NCBI GenBank assembly: GCA_958295665.1
Contig: OY282558.1
Span: forward strand, 189,895,586-189,959,585
DNA from: Tipula vernalis
Taxonomy: Eukaryota > Arthropoda > Insecta > Diptera > Tipulidae
Length of the DNA stretch: 64,000 bases
Direction of reading: 5' to 3'
Shown one piece after another: positions 44,614 through 56,080 of the stretch. The position numbers and the translations under genes were made by a program. Positions within the stretch are counted from its first letter, which is position 1; every line of letters starts with the position of its first letter. The notes beneath the pieces were generated by a model. It ran no database searches, had not been told where the DNA came from, and saw only the letters and a program-made list of their open reading frames with translations.

Positions 44614-47320
44614 ATAAGATGGATTAATTTGAAAATGTACAGTAAAAAATTGAAATTATTAAAATTTTTTAAGGGTATAGTAAAATTCGCTAATACTATA
44701 AGTACAAGATTGTTTCTTATAAATAGGAAAAAATTAGGTAACCAGTTAGTAGTTCAGTCGGTGTAGCCTAATGGTATGATTGAAAAATGATTTATTTCTC
44801 AGAATGCTCGCATATCGAAACTAAATTGCTGAACTCTTGATAATTTCTCCTCTTCGTAAAATATTTATCAATTTGGAATATCTGGTTTTGTGACGTAAGA
44901 CAGACGGTTTGTTGGAAAAGCGTGATTCGAGAAGTCGGACAGGACAGTCCTATTTGTTTTAATGTTATCATGAATCGGAAAATATGTTAAAAAAATTGGT
45001 ACACAATTTAGCTGTTTCTGGCTGCAAATTGTTACGAAATTAATTATTGAGGCCACAAATATTAATAATCCATAATTTAGTAAGCTGGTAAAATTTATTC
45101 TATTTGGCATAGAGATTTTACCGGCTATAAGCTATTGGCATAAAATCTATTTGCGAAACGGATATTTATATATCGATACAATATGTAATAAATATGATTA
45201 TAGATTTAATTGCTCATTCTGATAATTAGTGAATATCATTATACATTTGAAAGCAACAACAAACATTTCTGAAAATATGTAATTTTAAATAGTGCGATTT
45301 AAGTTCTCCCATGTTGAATAAAAATTAGTGAATATAAAATTATCGACAGTATTTTATTTATTTTACTGATTAACTACGGTGAAATAAATTACGAAACTAC
45401 GATGGCAGTACGAAACTATGTATTATGTCTTCACTCTACTCCAGTAGGTACTAAAAGTAAAATTATAAATAATAATTAAATTCTCTGTCTTGACATTAAC
45501 ACAAAAAAAGTGGTCTAATTTGAGACTTAAATATAATTACACTGCTAAGGAGTGAAACTTTACCCCAATACTGTAACTTTCGCAAAATCATTTGTCCTAA
45601 TTTTTCACTACATAGTAGAATTCTCAAATTATGATCGTAAATAGGATGATTAATTATAGTGCTAAAAAAAACCTGTTAAATAATGATCATAATTTGTTTT
45701 ATGCTCCAATTAATTATTGCGTCAAGACATAGCCCGTAATCAGTTTATGCTATAAGAGTACCAAAAGATAATGAAATTTATTATAATAATAATAAAACAA
45801 AACCTTTAAAAATTGCGTTCCAAATACAACTGTCAATTTGTTAATTCTAATTCCGATTTTAATAATATTAAAAATAACATAAAATAAATAAATAAATAAC
45901 TTCAGAAATATTACTCTTACCACTCAAATTGTACTGTAATAGGCAGCTACAATATAGAAACCGTTTTTATCTGCAAACTTTATAATCGTACCCAGTTTTT
46001 TTTTATTCTTTTTATTTTATTAATGGATACATGTTTTATGTAATTTATGTTTATGTGAAAATGTTTTATGTACATTAACGCGAACGAATAAAAATTATTA
46101 GTTCTCTGAAACTCATTATTTTCACCATAACGTCAAATCAGTAAATTTCTAACAAGTGTACGTATGTATGTACATTGTAATTTATAATGTTGTAAATAAA
46201 AACATATTTACGAAAAATATGCAAATTAGTTCCGGCTATATATATTTCAGTTTACATTTATTATGGATGTGCGTGTAATGTTTAATGATATAATATACGA
46301 TTTTGTAATTTAATGGATTTTTATAACTTATTTTAACCACTAACATTAAAAGTTATAGAATACATTTGGGACCTAAAGAAATTATTTAGTTTTGAATGTG
46401 CCGGATCCTCAAAAGTTTAGCAGAATATGTTCTGAAAATTTTTAGAAACTCATCAGTGTGTTGAATCTAAAATTAGCAAATATCGGACATTTAAATAATT
46501 CAGAATTTATGCCTTATACAAATAAAAAACCACCCATCGAAAAATTTCTAAACAAGCATAGCCCAGTCAACAGGTGGAACATAATGTATTCATTGAAACT
46601 CACCAGCCCCCTACTCCTATTTAGGGAGACAAAGTAGCATTTTGGGTAATAACTTTTTCTATTGATTTTACGAAATATTATCTTAAAAAAACAATCTTAC
46701 AAAGTGAAAAACCATTATGATAAGATTTTTAATATCATAATTTTCTATGTTTCACTTTGTTTGAGTGCTACAAAAGAAACACTTTGAAAATAGTGCAAAG
46801 TAATATTTTAAATTAACAAGCAATTATTTTGTTAAAGTATCATTAGTATAGGAGATTTAGCAGAATGAATTTCGATCTGATGATGAGGATTACGAAAGAT
46901 TTATTTTTCTTGATACAATAATAATATTCTGATACTACAAAATGTTATAGTCTGATGATATGATTGAGAAGACATTTTTATAATCCTTGTCATCAGATCA
47001 AAATTGAAATTGCAAACTCATAATAATTTCACCTTATTTGTAAAAACATAATTTTCTGGCCCTATTACTCGGAATCTTATAATATTTTAATTATTTTTGG
47101 GACGTTTTTACATTAATTTGTAGTACATACACAGCACAGTTAATAAATGTAACTGATTAAATTATGTTTATTTAAAGTAAAACGAGTTAAACTAAAAATT
47201 TAAAAAAATATTTTTTAACCCTGGCTAAATTCGACCCGAAATTTTTTAAACAACCGATTACTTATTTTTCCGAGTCTAGACAAGAAAATCAAGAATTAAA
47301 AATGCAATTCAATGGATGCA
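44614..47320. other. AT-rich DNA, no gene recognised
   Basis: No protein similarity found. Near 44770 TAGCCTAATGG resembles a tRNA A box, but no acceptable B box or cloverleaf follows. The minus-strand frame at 44868-45110 has no recognised domain. Confidence 0.4.
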
Positions 47321-47359
47321 GCACCATATACAACTTTTTGAAGCAGTTGTATATGGTGC
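47321..47359. repeat. Perfect 15-bp stem hairpin
   Basis: GCACCATATACAACT at 47321-47335 pairs perfectly with AGTTGTATATGGTGC at 47345-47359, with a 9-nt loop. It lies just upstream of the jockey ORF1 remnant. Function unknown. Confidence 0.85.
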
Positions 47360-47399
47360 TAAAAAACCTTAAACATAATCTAAAGATGGACTACCAAAC

Positions 47400-48390
47400 T
47401 GGTCATGAAGTTTCGATTGAAGTAGAAGCCCTAAACCAGGAAAACAACAACAAGATTTAGAAAGAGAGACCAATTGTATAATGAAAAAGTCAAAAAGGGC
47501 TTTAAAAAAGCAAAAAACACAGGAAGTAACTTCTTCCAGTAAAAGGAAAGCTGAGTCGTCTCCAGAAATGAACACTAGTGTGAACATATCGGGAGCAAAG
47601 GAAAACCAATTATCAACTATCAGCAAGACCAAGAAAGAAAAACCACCACCACCAATCAATATCACACATGTCGGTAAATTTAGCGATATTCAAGCGCTAA
47701 TGAAAGAAGTGACAGAAAAGGAGTATAAGCTTGTGTCGCTAGACAACAACGTCTGGAGGGTAAATATGCCTGATTCAGACGGTTATTGAAAACTTTCAAC
47801 TGTATTGAATGATAAAGGTCTCCAATGGTATACATATGAAGACCAAAATACTAGACCCATTAGAGTAGTTGCTTCATCAAACATGCACACCAGATGAGAT
47901 AATTGAAGACCTCAAAATAAAAAATTTAACGATCTTAGAGGTAGTTAATATGTGTAAAACTGAAAGAAAGTCTACCGGCAAAGGAGGGATTATTGTTAAT
48001 AAAATAAAGTTACCACTATTCACTCTGACCTTTGCAAACTCAGAGAAAATTGAGAACATATTCAACATAAGGAACATCTTGGGAATGGTTGTCCGAATGG
48101 AGCCATTGAAAAAGGCAACAGGGATCATACCACAAATAGTGCAATCGTGAAATCAAATGCGTAAAATGTGCGGGAAAGCATTACACTAAAGAATCCGTGA
48201 TAGATAAGACCACTCCAGAAAAATGTGGTAACTGCCAAGGAACCCATCCTGCTAGCTATAGAGGGTGTGAAGTAGCCAAAACACTGCAAAACATGCGAAA
48301 TAGGACAAACAAAAACCAGCCAAAGAGAGCAAAGAAAGAAAAAGAAATCCTGACAAAAACTGTCACTATTTTCCATAGTCCGAAAGTGGC
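47400..48390 (+). pseudogene. Jockey-like LINE ORF1 with CCHC knuckles, broken
   Basis: An ORF1 (gag-like) protein of a jockey-type LINE, an RNA-binding protein. From 47481: a Lys-rich, disordered N-terminus (KKSKRALKKQKTQ), then a central domain with PPPPINITHVGKFSDIQALM, WRVNMPDSDGY, a TGA (47787-47789) and in-frame GLQWYTYEDQNTRPIRVV, the family's F-Y-T-Y..R..R-V-V signature. After a frameshift near 47880: TPDEIIEDLKIKNLTILEVVNM, then GIIVNKIKLPLFTLTFANSE. A further break near 48145 precedes the zinc knuckles: CVKCAGKHYT and CGNCQGTHPASYRGC (48160-48275). The first knuckle of the usual three appears deleted. The basic tail runs to about 48345. No ORF2 follows. Confidence 0.8.
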
Positions 48391-48829
48391 AGAGGGATTC
48401 TCATATGCATGGGGATTAATTGAGTTGTTAGATGGGGAATTATTTAAGAGTTTATTTGAAGTTAGGTTAAGGATTGATTTGAAAGTCGAATTGGAGATGA
48501 TTTGGTGATCGATTTGGTAGTTTGGTTGGCGGTTAATTTTGTGATTGTGATTGAGATGGAGGACGAATGTGAAGTTTCTGACAAATTCCGACAAATTGAA
48601 AAACAAATATGTACACAAAATTTGTCGAAATAACGAAAAAATGTATATGTATCGGTAAAACAGTCGGCAAAAGCAATTTTAGATTTCAATGGTACTTAAA
48701 AAAGTATTTTAATAAATGTAATGATAAGATTATCTTTGAGTACCAGAATGGACTAAAAAAAAATTTCAAAAATGAATTTATAATTAAAAAAAATATATGA
48801 TCAATTTATATAAAACACAGTTTTCTCAT
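48391..48829. other. AT-rich DNA left of the palindrome
   Basis: No recognised gene. Repeated GATTTG/GATTGATTT wording around 48470-48560 resembles that near 54215-54290 (TTGATTTAACAG, GATTGATTTGGGAG), but no clear homology is established. Confidence 0.35.
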
Positions 48830-48834
48830 GGACC

Positions 48835-50955
48835 AGGCATACCTGATTAGTTAGGTAACGGCATGCTCTACAAAATAAAATTAGCCCCATTTCCATACGA
48901 TGGGGTTAGACCTTTTGTTATTGACTTGGTACTTGAGCGATTTTTATGAAATTAATCAAAATTAGGGGTTCACTTTAACGCGGATTGGCCAGCTCACAGA
49001 GATTTCGCAAGGATAAGGCATACCTGATTAGTTAGGTAAAGGCATGCTCTACAAAATAAAATTAGCCCCATTTCCATACGATGGGGTTAGACCTTTTGTT
49101 ATTGACTTGGTACTTGAGCGATTTTTATGAAATTAATCAAAATTAGGGGTTCACTTTAACGAGAATTGGCCAGCTCACAGAGATTTCGCAAGGATAAGGC
49201 ATACCTGATTAGTTAGGTAAAGGCATGCTCTACAAAATAAAATTAGCCCCATTTCCATACGATGGGGTTAGACCTTTTGTTATTGACTTGGTACTTGAGC
49301 GATTTTTATGAAATTAATCAAAATTAGGGGTTCACTTTAACGCGGATTGGCCAGCTCACAGAGATTTCGCAAGGATAAGGCATACCTGATTAATTAGGTA
49401 AAGGCATGCTCTACAAAATAAAATTAGCCCCATTTCCATACGATGGGGTTAGACCTTTTGTTATTGACTTGGTACTTGAGCGATTTTTATGAAATTAATC
49501 AAAATTAGGGGTTCACTTTAACGAGAATTGGCCAGCTCACAGAGATTTCGCAAGGATAAGGCATACCTGATTAGTTAGGTAAAGGCATGCTCTACAAAAT
49601 AAAATTAGCCCCATTTCCATACGATGGGGTTAGACCTTTTGTTATTGACTTGGTACTTGAGCGATTTTTATGAAATTAATCAAAATTAGGGGTTCACTTT
49701 AACGCGGATTGGCCAGCTCACAGAGATTTCGCAAGGACAAGGCATACCTGATTAGTTAGGTAAAGGCATGCTCTACAAAGTAAAATTAGCCCCATTTCCA
49801 TACGATGGGGTTAGACCTTTTGTTATTGACTTGGTACTTAAACGATTTTTATGAAATTAATCTAAATTAGGGGTTCACTTTAACGCGAATTGGCCAGCTC
49901 ACAGAAATTTCGCAAGGACAAGGCATACCTGATTAGTTAGGTAAAGGCATACTCTAAAAAACAAAATAGGCCCCATTTCTATACGATGGGGTTAGACCTT
50001 TTGTTATTCACTTGGTACTTAAGCGATTTTTATGAAATTAATCAAAATTAGGGGTTCACTTTAACGCGGATTGGCCAGCTCACAGAGATTTCGCAAGAAC
50101 AAGGCATACCTGATTAGTTAGGTAAAGGCATGCTCTACAAAATAAAATAAGCCCCATTTCCATACGATGGGGTTAGACCTTTTGTTATTGACTTGGTACT
50201 TAAGCGATTTTTATGAAATTAATCAAAATTAGGGGTTCACTTTAACGCAGATTGGCCAGCTCACAGAGATTTCGCAAGAACAAGGCATACCTGATTAGTT
50301 AGGTAAAGGCATGCTCTATAAAACAAAATAGGCCCCATTTCCATACGATGGGGTTAGACCTTTTGTTATTGACTTGGTACTTAAGCGATTTTTATGAAAT
50401 TAATCAAAATTAGAGGTTCACTTTAACGCAGATTGGCCAGCTCACAGAGATTTCGCAAGAACAAGGCATACCTGATTAGTTAGGTAAAGGCATGCTCTAC
50501 AAAATAAAATAAGCCCCATTTCCATACGATGGGGTTAGACCTTTTGTTATTGACTTGGTACTTAAGCGATTTTTATGAAATTAATCAAAATTAGGGGTTC
50601 ACTTTAACGCAGATTGGCCAGCTCACAGAGATTTCGCAAGAACAAGGCATACCTGATTAGTTAGGTAAAGGCATGCTCTATAAAACAAAATAGGCCCCAT
50701 TTCCATACGATGGGGTTAGACCTTTTGTTATTGACTTGGTACTTAAGCGATTTTTATGAAATTAATCAAAATTAGGGGTTCACTTTAACGCAGATTGGCC
50801 AGCTCACAGAGATTTCGCAAGAACAAGGCATACCTGATTAGTTAGGTAAAGGCATGCTCTACAAAATAAAATAAGCCCCATTTCCATACGATGGGGTTAG
50901 ACCTTTTGTTATTGACTTGGTACTTAAGCGATTTTTATGAAATTAATCAAAATTA
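48835..50955 (+). repeat. 181-bp tandem array, left arm, about 11.7 copies
   Basis: Units begin AGGCATACCTGATTAGTTAGG at 48835, 49016, 49197, 49378, 49559, 49740, 49921, 50102, 50283, 50464, 50645 and 50826, a constant period of 181. Within a unit, CCCCATTTCCATACGATGGGG forms a short hairpin and ACCTGATTAGTTAGGT another. Units 1-5 alternate between CGCGGATTGG and CGAGAATTGG. Units 8-12 alternate between AAAATAAGCCCC and AACAAAATAGGCCCC, i.e. a 362-bp dimer. The last unit is cut at AAAATTAG. Confidence 0.97.
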
Positions 50956-51541
50956 GATGGTGAGAGGCGAGGGGACTTACATAAAATAAGCACCCCGATG
51001 GTGAGAGTTTAGGGGACTTACCTAAAACAAGCACCTCGATGGTGAAACACGAGGGGACTTACCTAAAACAAGCACCCCGATGGTGAGAGGCGAGGGGACT
51101 CACCTAAAACAAGCAACCCGATGGTGAGAGGCGAGGGGACCCACCTAAAACAAGCACCCCAATGGTAAGAGGTGAGGGGACTTACCTAGAATAAGCACCC
51201 CGATGGTTAGGGGAGAGGGACTTACCTAAAACAAGCAACCCGATGGTGAGAGGCAAGGGGACCCACATAAAATACTCACATACTCACATAAAATAAGCAT
51301 CCCGATTGTGAGAGACGAGGGGACTCACATAAAATAAGCACCCCGATGGTGAGAGACGAGAGGACTTACCTAAAACAAGCACCCCGATAGTGAGAGGCGA
51401 GGGGACTCACATAAAATAAGCCTACCCCGTTGGTGAGAGGCGAGGGGACTCACATAAAATAAGCACCAGGATGGTGAGAGGCGAGGGGACCCACCTTAAA
51501 CAAGCACCCCAATGGTAAGAGGTGAGGGGCTTACCTAGAAT
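50956..51541 (+). repeat. 42-bp minisatellite, left inner arm
   Basis: About 14 copies of a unit near GATGGTGAGAGGCGAGGGG plus ACTTACCTAAAACAAGCACCCC. Variants alternate CTTACCTAAAACAAG with CTCACATAAAATAAG. The order of variants is mirrored in 51542-52128. Confidence 0.95.
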
Positions 51542-52128
51542 ATTCTAGATAAGTACCCTCACCTCTTACCATTGGGGTGCTTGTTTTAGGTGGGTCCCCT
51601 TGCCTCTCACCATCCTGGTGCTTATTTTATGTGAGTCCCCTCGCCTCTCACCATCGGGGTAGGCTTATTTTATGTGAGTCCCCTCGCCTCTCACTATCGG
51701 GGTGCTTGTTTTAGGTAAGTCCTCTCGTCTCTCACCATCGGGGTGCTTATTTTATGTGAGTCCCCTCGTCTCTCACAATCGGGATGCTTATTTTATGTGA
51801 GTATGTGAGTATTTTATGTGGGTCCCCTTGCCTCTCACCATCGGGTTGCTTGTTTTAGGTAAGTCCCTCTCCCCTAACCATCGGGGTGCTTATTCTAGGT
51901 AAGTCCCCTCACCTCTTACCATTGGGGTGCTTGTTTTAGGTGGGTCCCCTCGCCTCTCACCATCGGGTTGCTTGTTTTAGGTGAGTCCCCTCGCCTCTCA
52001 CCATCGGGGTGCTTGTTTTAGGTAAGTCCCCTCGTGTTTCACCATCGAGGTGCTTGTTTTAGGTAAGTCCCCTAAACTCTCACCATCGGGGTGCTTATTT
52101 TATGTAAGTCCCCTCGCCTCTCACCATC
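51542..52128 (-). repeat. 42-bp minisatellite, right inner arm (inverted)
   Basis: Reverse complement of 50956-51541 in the same order, including unusual units: the extra CTCACATACTCACAT insertion, the CCTACCCC variant and the CACCAGGATGG variant. A few base differences (for example GCAAGGGG against GCGAGGGG near the centre, and GATGG against GTTGG near 51650) show that the arms are not exact copies. Confidence 0.95.
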
Positions 52129-53919
52129 TAATTTTGATTAATTTCATAAAAATCGCTTAAGTACCAAGTCAATAACAAAAGGTCTAACCCCATCGTATGG
52201 AAATGGGGCTAATTTTACTTTGTAGAGCATGCCTTTACCTAACTAATCAGGTATGCCTTGTCCTTGCGAAATTTCTGTGAGCTGCCCAATCCGCGTTAAA
52301 GTGAACCCCTAATTTTGATTAATTTCATAAAAATCGCTTAAGTACCAAGTCAATAACAAAAGGTCTAACCCCATCGTATGGAAATGGGGCTAATTTTATT
52401 TTGTAGAGCATGCCCTTGCCTAAATAATTAGCTATGCCTTGTCCTTGCGAAATCCCTGTGAGCTGGCCAATCCGCGTTAAAGTGAACCCCTAATTTAGAT
52501 TAATTTCATAAAAATCGTTTAAGTACCAAGTCAATAACAAAAGGTCTAACCCCATCGTATGGAAATGGGGCTAATTTTATTTTGTAGAGCATGCCCTTGC
52601 CTAAATAATCAGGTATGCTTTGTCCTTGCGAAATCCCTGTGAGCTGGCCAATCCGCGTTAAAGTGAACCCCTAATTTAGATTAATTTCATAAAAATCGTT
52701 TAAGTACCAAGTCAATAACAAAAGGTCTAACCCCATTGTATGGAAATGGGGCTAATTTTACTTTGTAGAGCATGCCTTTGCCTAACTAATCAGGTATGCC
52801 TTGTCCTTGCGAAATCTCTGTGAGCTGGCCAATTCGCGTTAAAGTGAACCCCTAATTTTGATTAATTTCATAAAAATCGTTTAAGTACCAAGTCAATAAC
52901 AAAAGGTCTAACCCCATCGTATGGAAATGGAGCTAATTTTATTTTGTAGAGCATGCCCTTGCCTAAATAATCAGGTATGCCTTGTCCTTGCGAAGTCCCT
53001 GTGAGCTGGCCAATCCGCGTTAAAGTGAACCCCTAATTTTGATTAATTTCATAAAAATCGCTTAAGTACCAAGTCAATAACAAAAGGTCTAACCCCATCG
53101 TATGGAAATGGGGCTAATTTTACTTTGTAGAGCATGCCTTTACCCAACTAATCAGGTATGCCTTGTCCTTGCAAAATCTCTCTGAGCTGGCCAATCCGCG
53201 TTAAAGTGAACCCCTAATTTAGATTAATTTCATAAAAATCGTTTAAGTACCAAGTCAATAACAAAAGGTCTAACCCCATTGTATGGAAATGGGGCTAATT
53301 TTACTTTGTAGAGCATGCCTTTGCCTAACTAATCAGGTATGCCTTGTCCTTGCGAAATCTCTGTGAGCTGGCCAATTCGCGTTAAAGTGAACCCCTAATT
53401 TTGATTAATTTCATAAAAATCGTTTAAGTACCAAGTCAATAACAAAAGGTCTAACCCCATCGTATGGAAATGGAGCTAATTTTATTTTGTAGAGCATGCC
53501 CTTGCCTAAATAATCAGGTATGCCTTGTCCTTGCGAAGTCCCTGTGAGCTGGCCAATCCGCGTTAAAGTGAACCCCTAATTTTGATTAATTTCATAAAAA
53601 TCGCTTAAGTACCAAGTCAATAACAAAAGGTCTAACCCCATCGTATGGAAATGGGGCTAATTTTACTTTGTAGAGCATGCCTTTACCCAACTAATCAGGT
53701 ATGCCTTGTCCTTGCAAAATCTCTCTGAGCTGGCCAATTCGCGTTAAAGTGAACCCCTAATTTAGATTAATTTCATAAAAATCGTTTAAGTACCAAGTCA
53801 ATAACAAAAGGTCTAACCCCATCGTATGGAAATGGGGCTAATTTTATTTTGTAGAGCATGCCCTTGCCTAAATAATCAGGTATGTCTTGTCCTTGCGAAA
53901 TCTCTGTGAGCTGGAAAAT
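52129..53919 (-). repeat. 181-bp tandem array, right arm, about 9.9 copies (inverted)
   Basis: Same 181-bp unit in reverse orientation. It has its own variants (ATCGTTTAAGTACC, GCCCTTGCCTAAATAAT, TTGCAAAATCTCTCTGAG). The combination with ATGGAGCTAATTTT occurs at about 52926 and 53468, about 542 bp apart, a three-unit repeat. The array therefore evolved separately from the left one. It ends near GTGAGCTGG at 53919. Confidence 0.97.
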
Positions 53920-53920
53920 C

Positions 53921-55590
53921 ATCGATACAGTTTACAACTATGATTTGTAATACAAATTTTTTCTACCAATTCCGTTGGTTTTACTGATTATTATTAAATT
54001 TTTGAGTCAATTTATTTACTTACCATTTGTTTTATTAGCATAGCGAGGCTTCTTTGCAGTATATTGAAACCTTACATATTTTAATCACACACTTCGATTT
54101 ACCATATTATTTTAGTGAAATAACTATTTTTTTGTCTACTGTAAAAAAAATTTACCAATACATATACAGTTTTTGTTATTTGTCGGAAACTACACATTCG
54201 TGATGGAGGTAGATTTGTATATTTAGTTGGAGGTTAAATTGAAGATTGATTTAACAGATTCATTTCTGGATTGATTTGGGAGTTGAATTAAAGAAGACCG
54301 AAGATCACCTCAAGAGTTTATCGGACTCAGGGACTTTCAAAACATCGAGAAAGAGGTTTTGGACCAACCATATTAATGGTCATTTTTGACATGATTTCAA
54401 TATTTTGGAATTTTTAGACCGAAGTAATTTCACCTGCTACTACACAGAAATGTCTGTTTGTTTTTGACTTTGATATAGATCATGTGTATGTGTTGGATTT
54501 AAATGAGGAAACAAATAAACGAAAACAAATTGTATCATATATGGTATGTATGAAAGAAATCTTCATTAAGGGTTTTAAGAACAAAAAAGACAAAATATTC
54601 AAAAGTCATTTTTAGTGGGTACAGAAGTCACTATAGGAGAAATAATTATTACCCTGTATATGAATTTTCCGTATTTTATGTTATACGTACAGTTTTGCCG
54701 ACATAATATTAATTGTTATTAAATCCTAATACACATTCAAAATTCCGAAAAAATATGCTTCGTACCTACATACATATACCTATATTGTACTCGTATTTCA
54801 TTATTTTTCCATTTTTGGATTAATAATTTTTCATATAGTCTAATTTGAAAAGCAATTATATTTAAATATTTTAACAAAATAGTTAACATTTCATGTTGTG
54901 GTTATATTAACGAAACCATACCAAATCCGAAAATATAACAATCAACTAATTACTATTTTTCATTGGTTAACTTTCATTCACGAAAACTTTCATTCACAAC
55001 ATAATAAATTGTAAACAGTATTCATATATTGTTTGAAACATAATTTATACCAATTACAAAAGGATAAAAATCCACTTAAGTTATTTTCGAAAAATTCGTT
55101 GAAAAATGAAAAGTTGCTACGGAAAATTACACAGCTTTTGAATATAAATACTACTCGTACTTGAAAATGTATGATTTCATGTTTTTTGTTATTTAATATG
55201 TACTACTCGTATAACGTACCTATGTATGTATGCCCAGTAAAATATGTAATAGTAATAAATGGCGCAGGTTAGTTGTTTTAGGTGAAGTGTTCTGTTTTTA
55301 GTTTCCAAAAAATCGGAAATATGTGCCTAAAATATATAACTAAAATTGCCAAATAAGTGGTGAAATTTTGCAAAATAAGCAAAAACTAGATCTTATCACC
55401 CATTTATGACATTTAGTTCATTGGTGCACAAATGCATGTGTTACTCCTTTTTTTGTTTTATAAAAAATCTATAAGAATTTTCCTAGAATTGAACAAGCAG
55501 GATATTTTCCTGTTATGTTAGACAGTAGATAAACAAATTTGTTTTTTGGTTTAGTATTACAGGTGGTGAGAATTTTTTTTTTTTTTGGTA
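53921..55590. other. AT-rich DNA between palindrome and piggyBac remnant
   Basis: No gene recognised. 54318-54350 (ATCGGACTCAGGGACTTTCAAAAC) matches the right flank of the microsatellite at 3311-3544, so this is a second copy of that dispersed sequence, without the microsatellite. Confidence 0.4.
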
Positions 55591-56080
55591 GAAAAAAGCC
55601 TTTAAGTTTCAAAAAAAAATTTAAAAATTTTTAATATTAAGCCTTTAAGTCTTGCGGAGATATTGGATGCTCTGGAAAACCTTCCAGATGATATTCCATT
55701 GCCAAGCGATGTTTATTTTGAACCGTCGAACTTTCATTTTGACACGGATGAAGATTCTGGCGAAGAAACAGAAAACGATTCCAATTCATCTACAAAAAAT
55801 CAGCTTTTGGCAGGAGTGGAACTAAATTTTGATGATAATGAACACGGCAAAAAAAATGTGACATATCTACGAATTTGCTACAAAAAGAATTACGCAAAAG
55901 TGAAAATTTTTCAAGCGGCATTTTTTTACCAATATAAAAAGTGGAAAAGCCCAAAAAGGTGCTCACTTAGTCTAGTTTTTATTTGTACCGCTAACTTTCG
56001 TAGAATCAATCCTAAACGATACTGTAAATTAGGGTGCAACAAAAAGAAACAAAATTATAAATATCGAACCCGATGATTTT
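55591..56080 (+). pseudogene. PiggyBac-type transposase, N-terminal part
   Basis: The N-terminus of a piggyBac-family transposase. The frame reads KPLSLAEILDALENLPDD (from 55638) followed by PSDVYFEPSNFHFDTDEDSGEE, the acidic leader with D-T-D-E-D-S-G typical of PGBD-type proteins. QLLAGVELNF follows, after which the open frame (to 56076) loses recognisable similarity; WKSPKR occurs near 55950. AAGCCTTTAAGT is present twice (55596-55607 and 55639-55650) around an AT-rich spacer, a small duplication at the N-terminus. The gene is interrupted near 56080 and resumes near 57800. Confidence 0.75.

Larger units (their letters stand above)
48830..53920. mobile_element. Giant zero-spacer palindrome; foldback-like element
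   Basis: A 5.1-kb inverted repeat centred between 51541 and 51542. Each arm has the same two layers: an outer array of 181-bp tandem repeats and an inner array of about 42-bp repeats. The layers change at matching points (50955/50956 on the left, about 52129 on the right). The centre is the perfect palindrome CTAGAATATTCTAG (51535-51548), so there is no loop. Arms are 2.7 and 2.4 kb. Inner arms match almost base for base, with scattered single-base differences; outer arrays differ in copy number and variants. No coding region lies inside. Foldback elements of Drosophila have this plan of long inverted repeats made of short tandem repeats, and that is the best comparison, but no target duplication was found. 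Confidence 0.8.

Noticed and set aside
44757..44835. tRNA or tRNA-derived SINE (TAGCCTAATGG resembles an A box)
   Set aside because: No convincing B box (only ATATCGAAACT) and no acceptor stem pairing could be seen.
48830..53920. CRISPR-like array, because of regular repeats
   Set aside because: The units are 181 bp and about 42 bp tandem repeats without unique spacers, in a eukaryotic, transposon-rich context.
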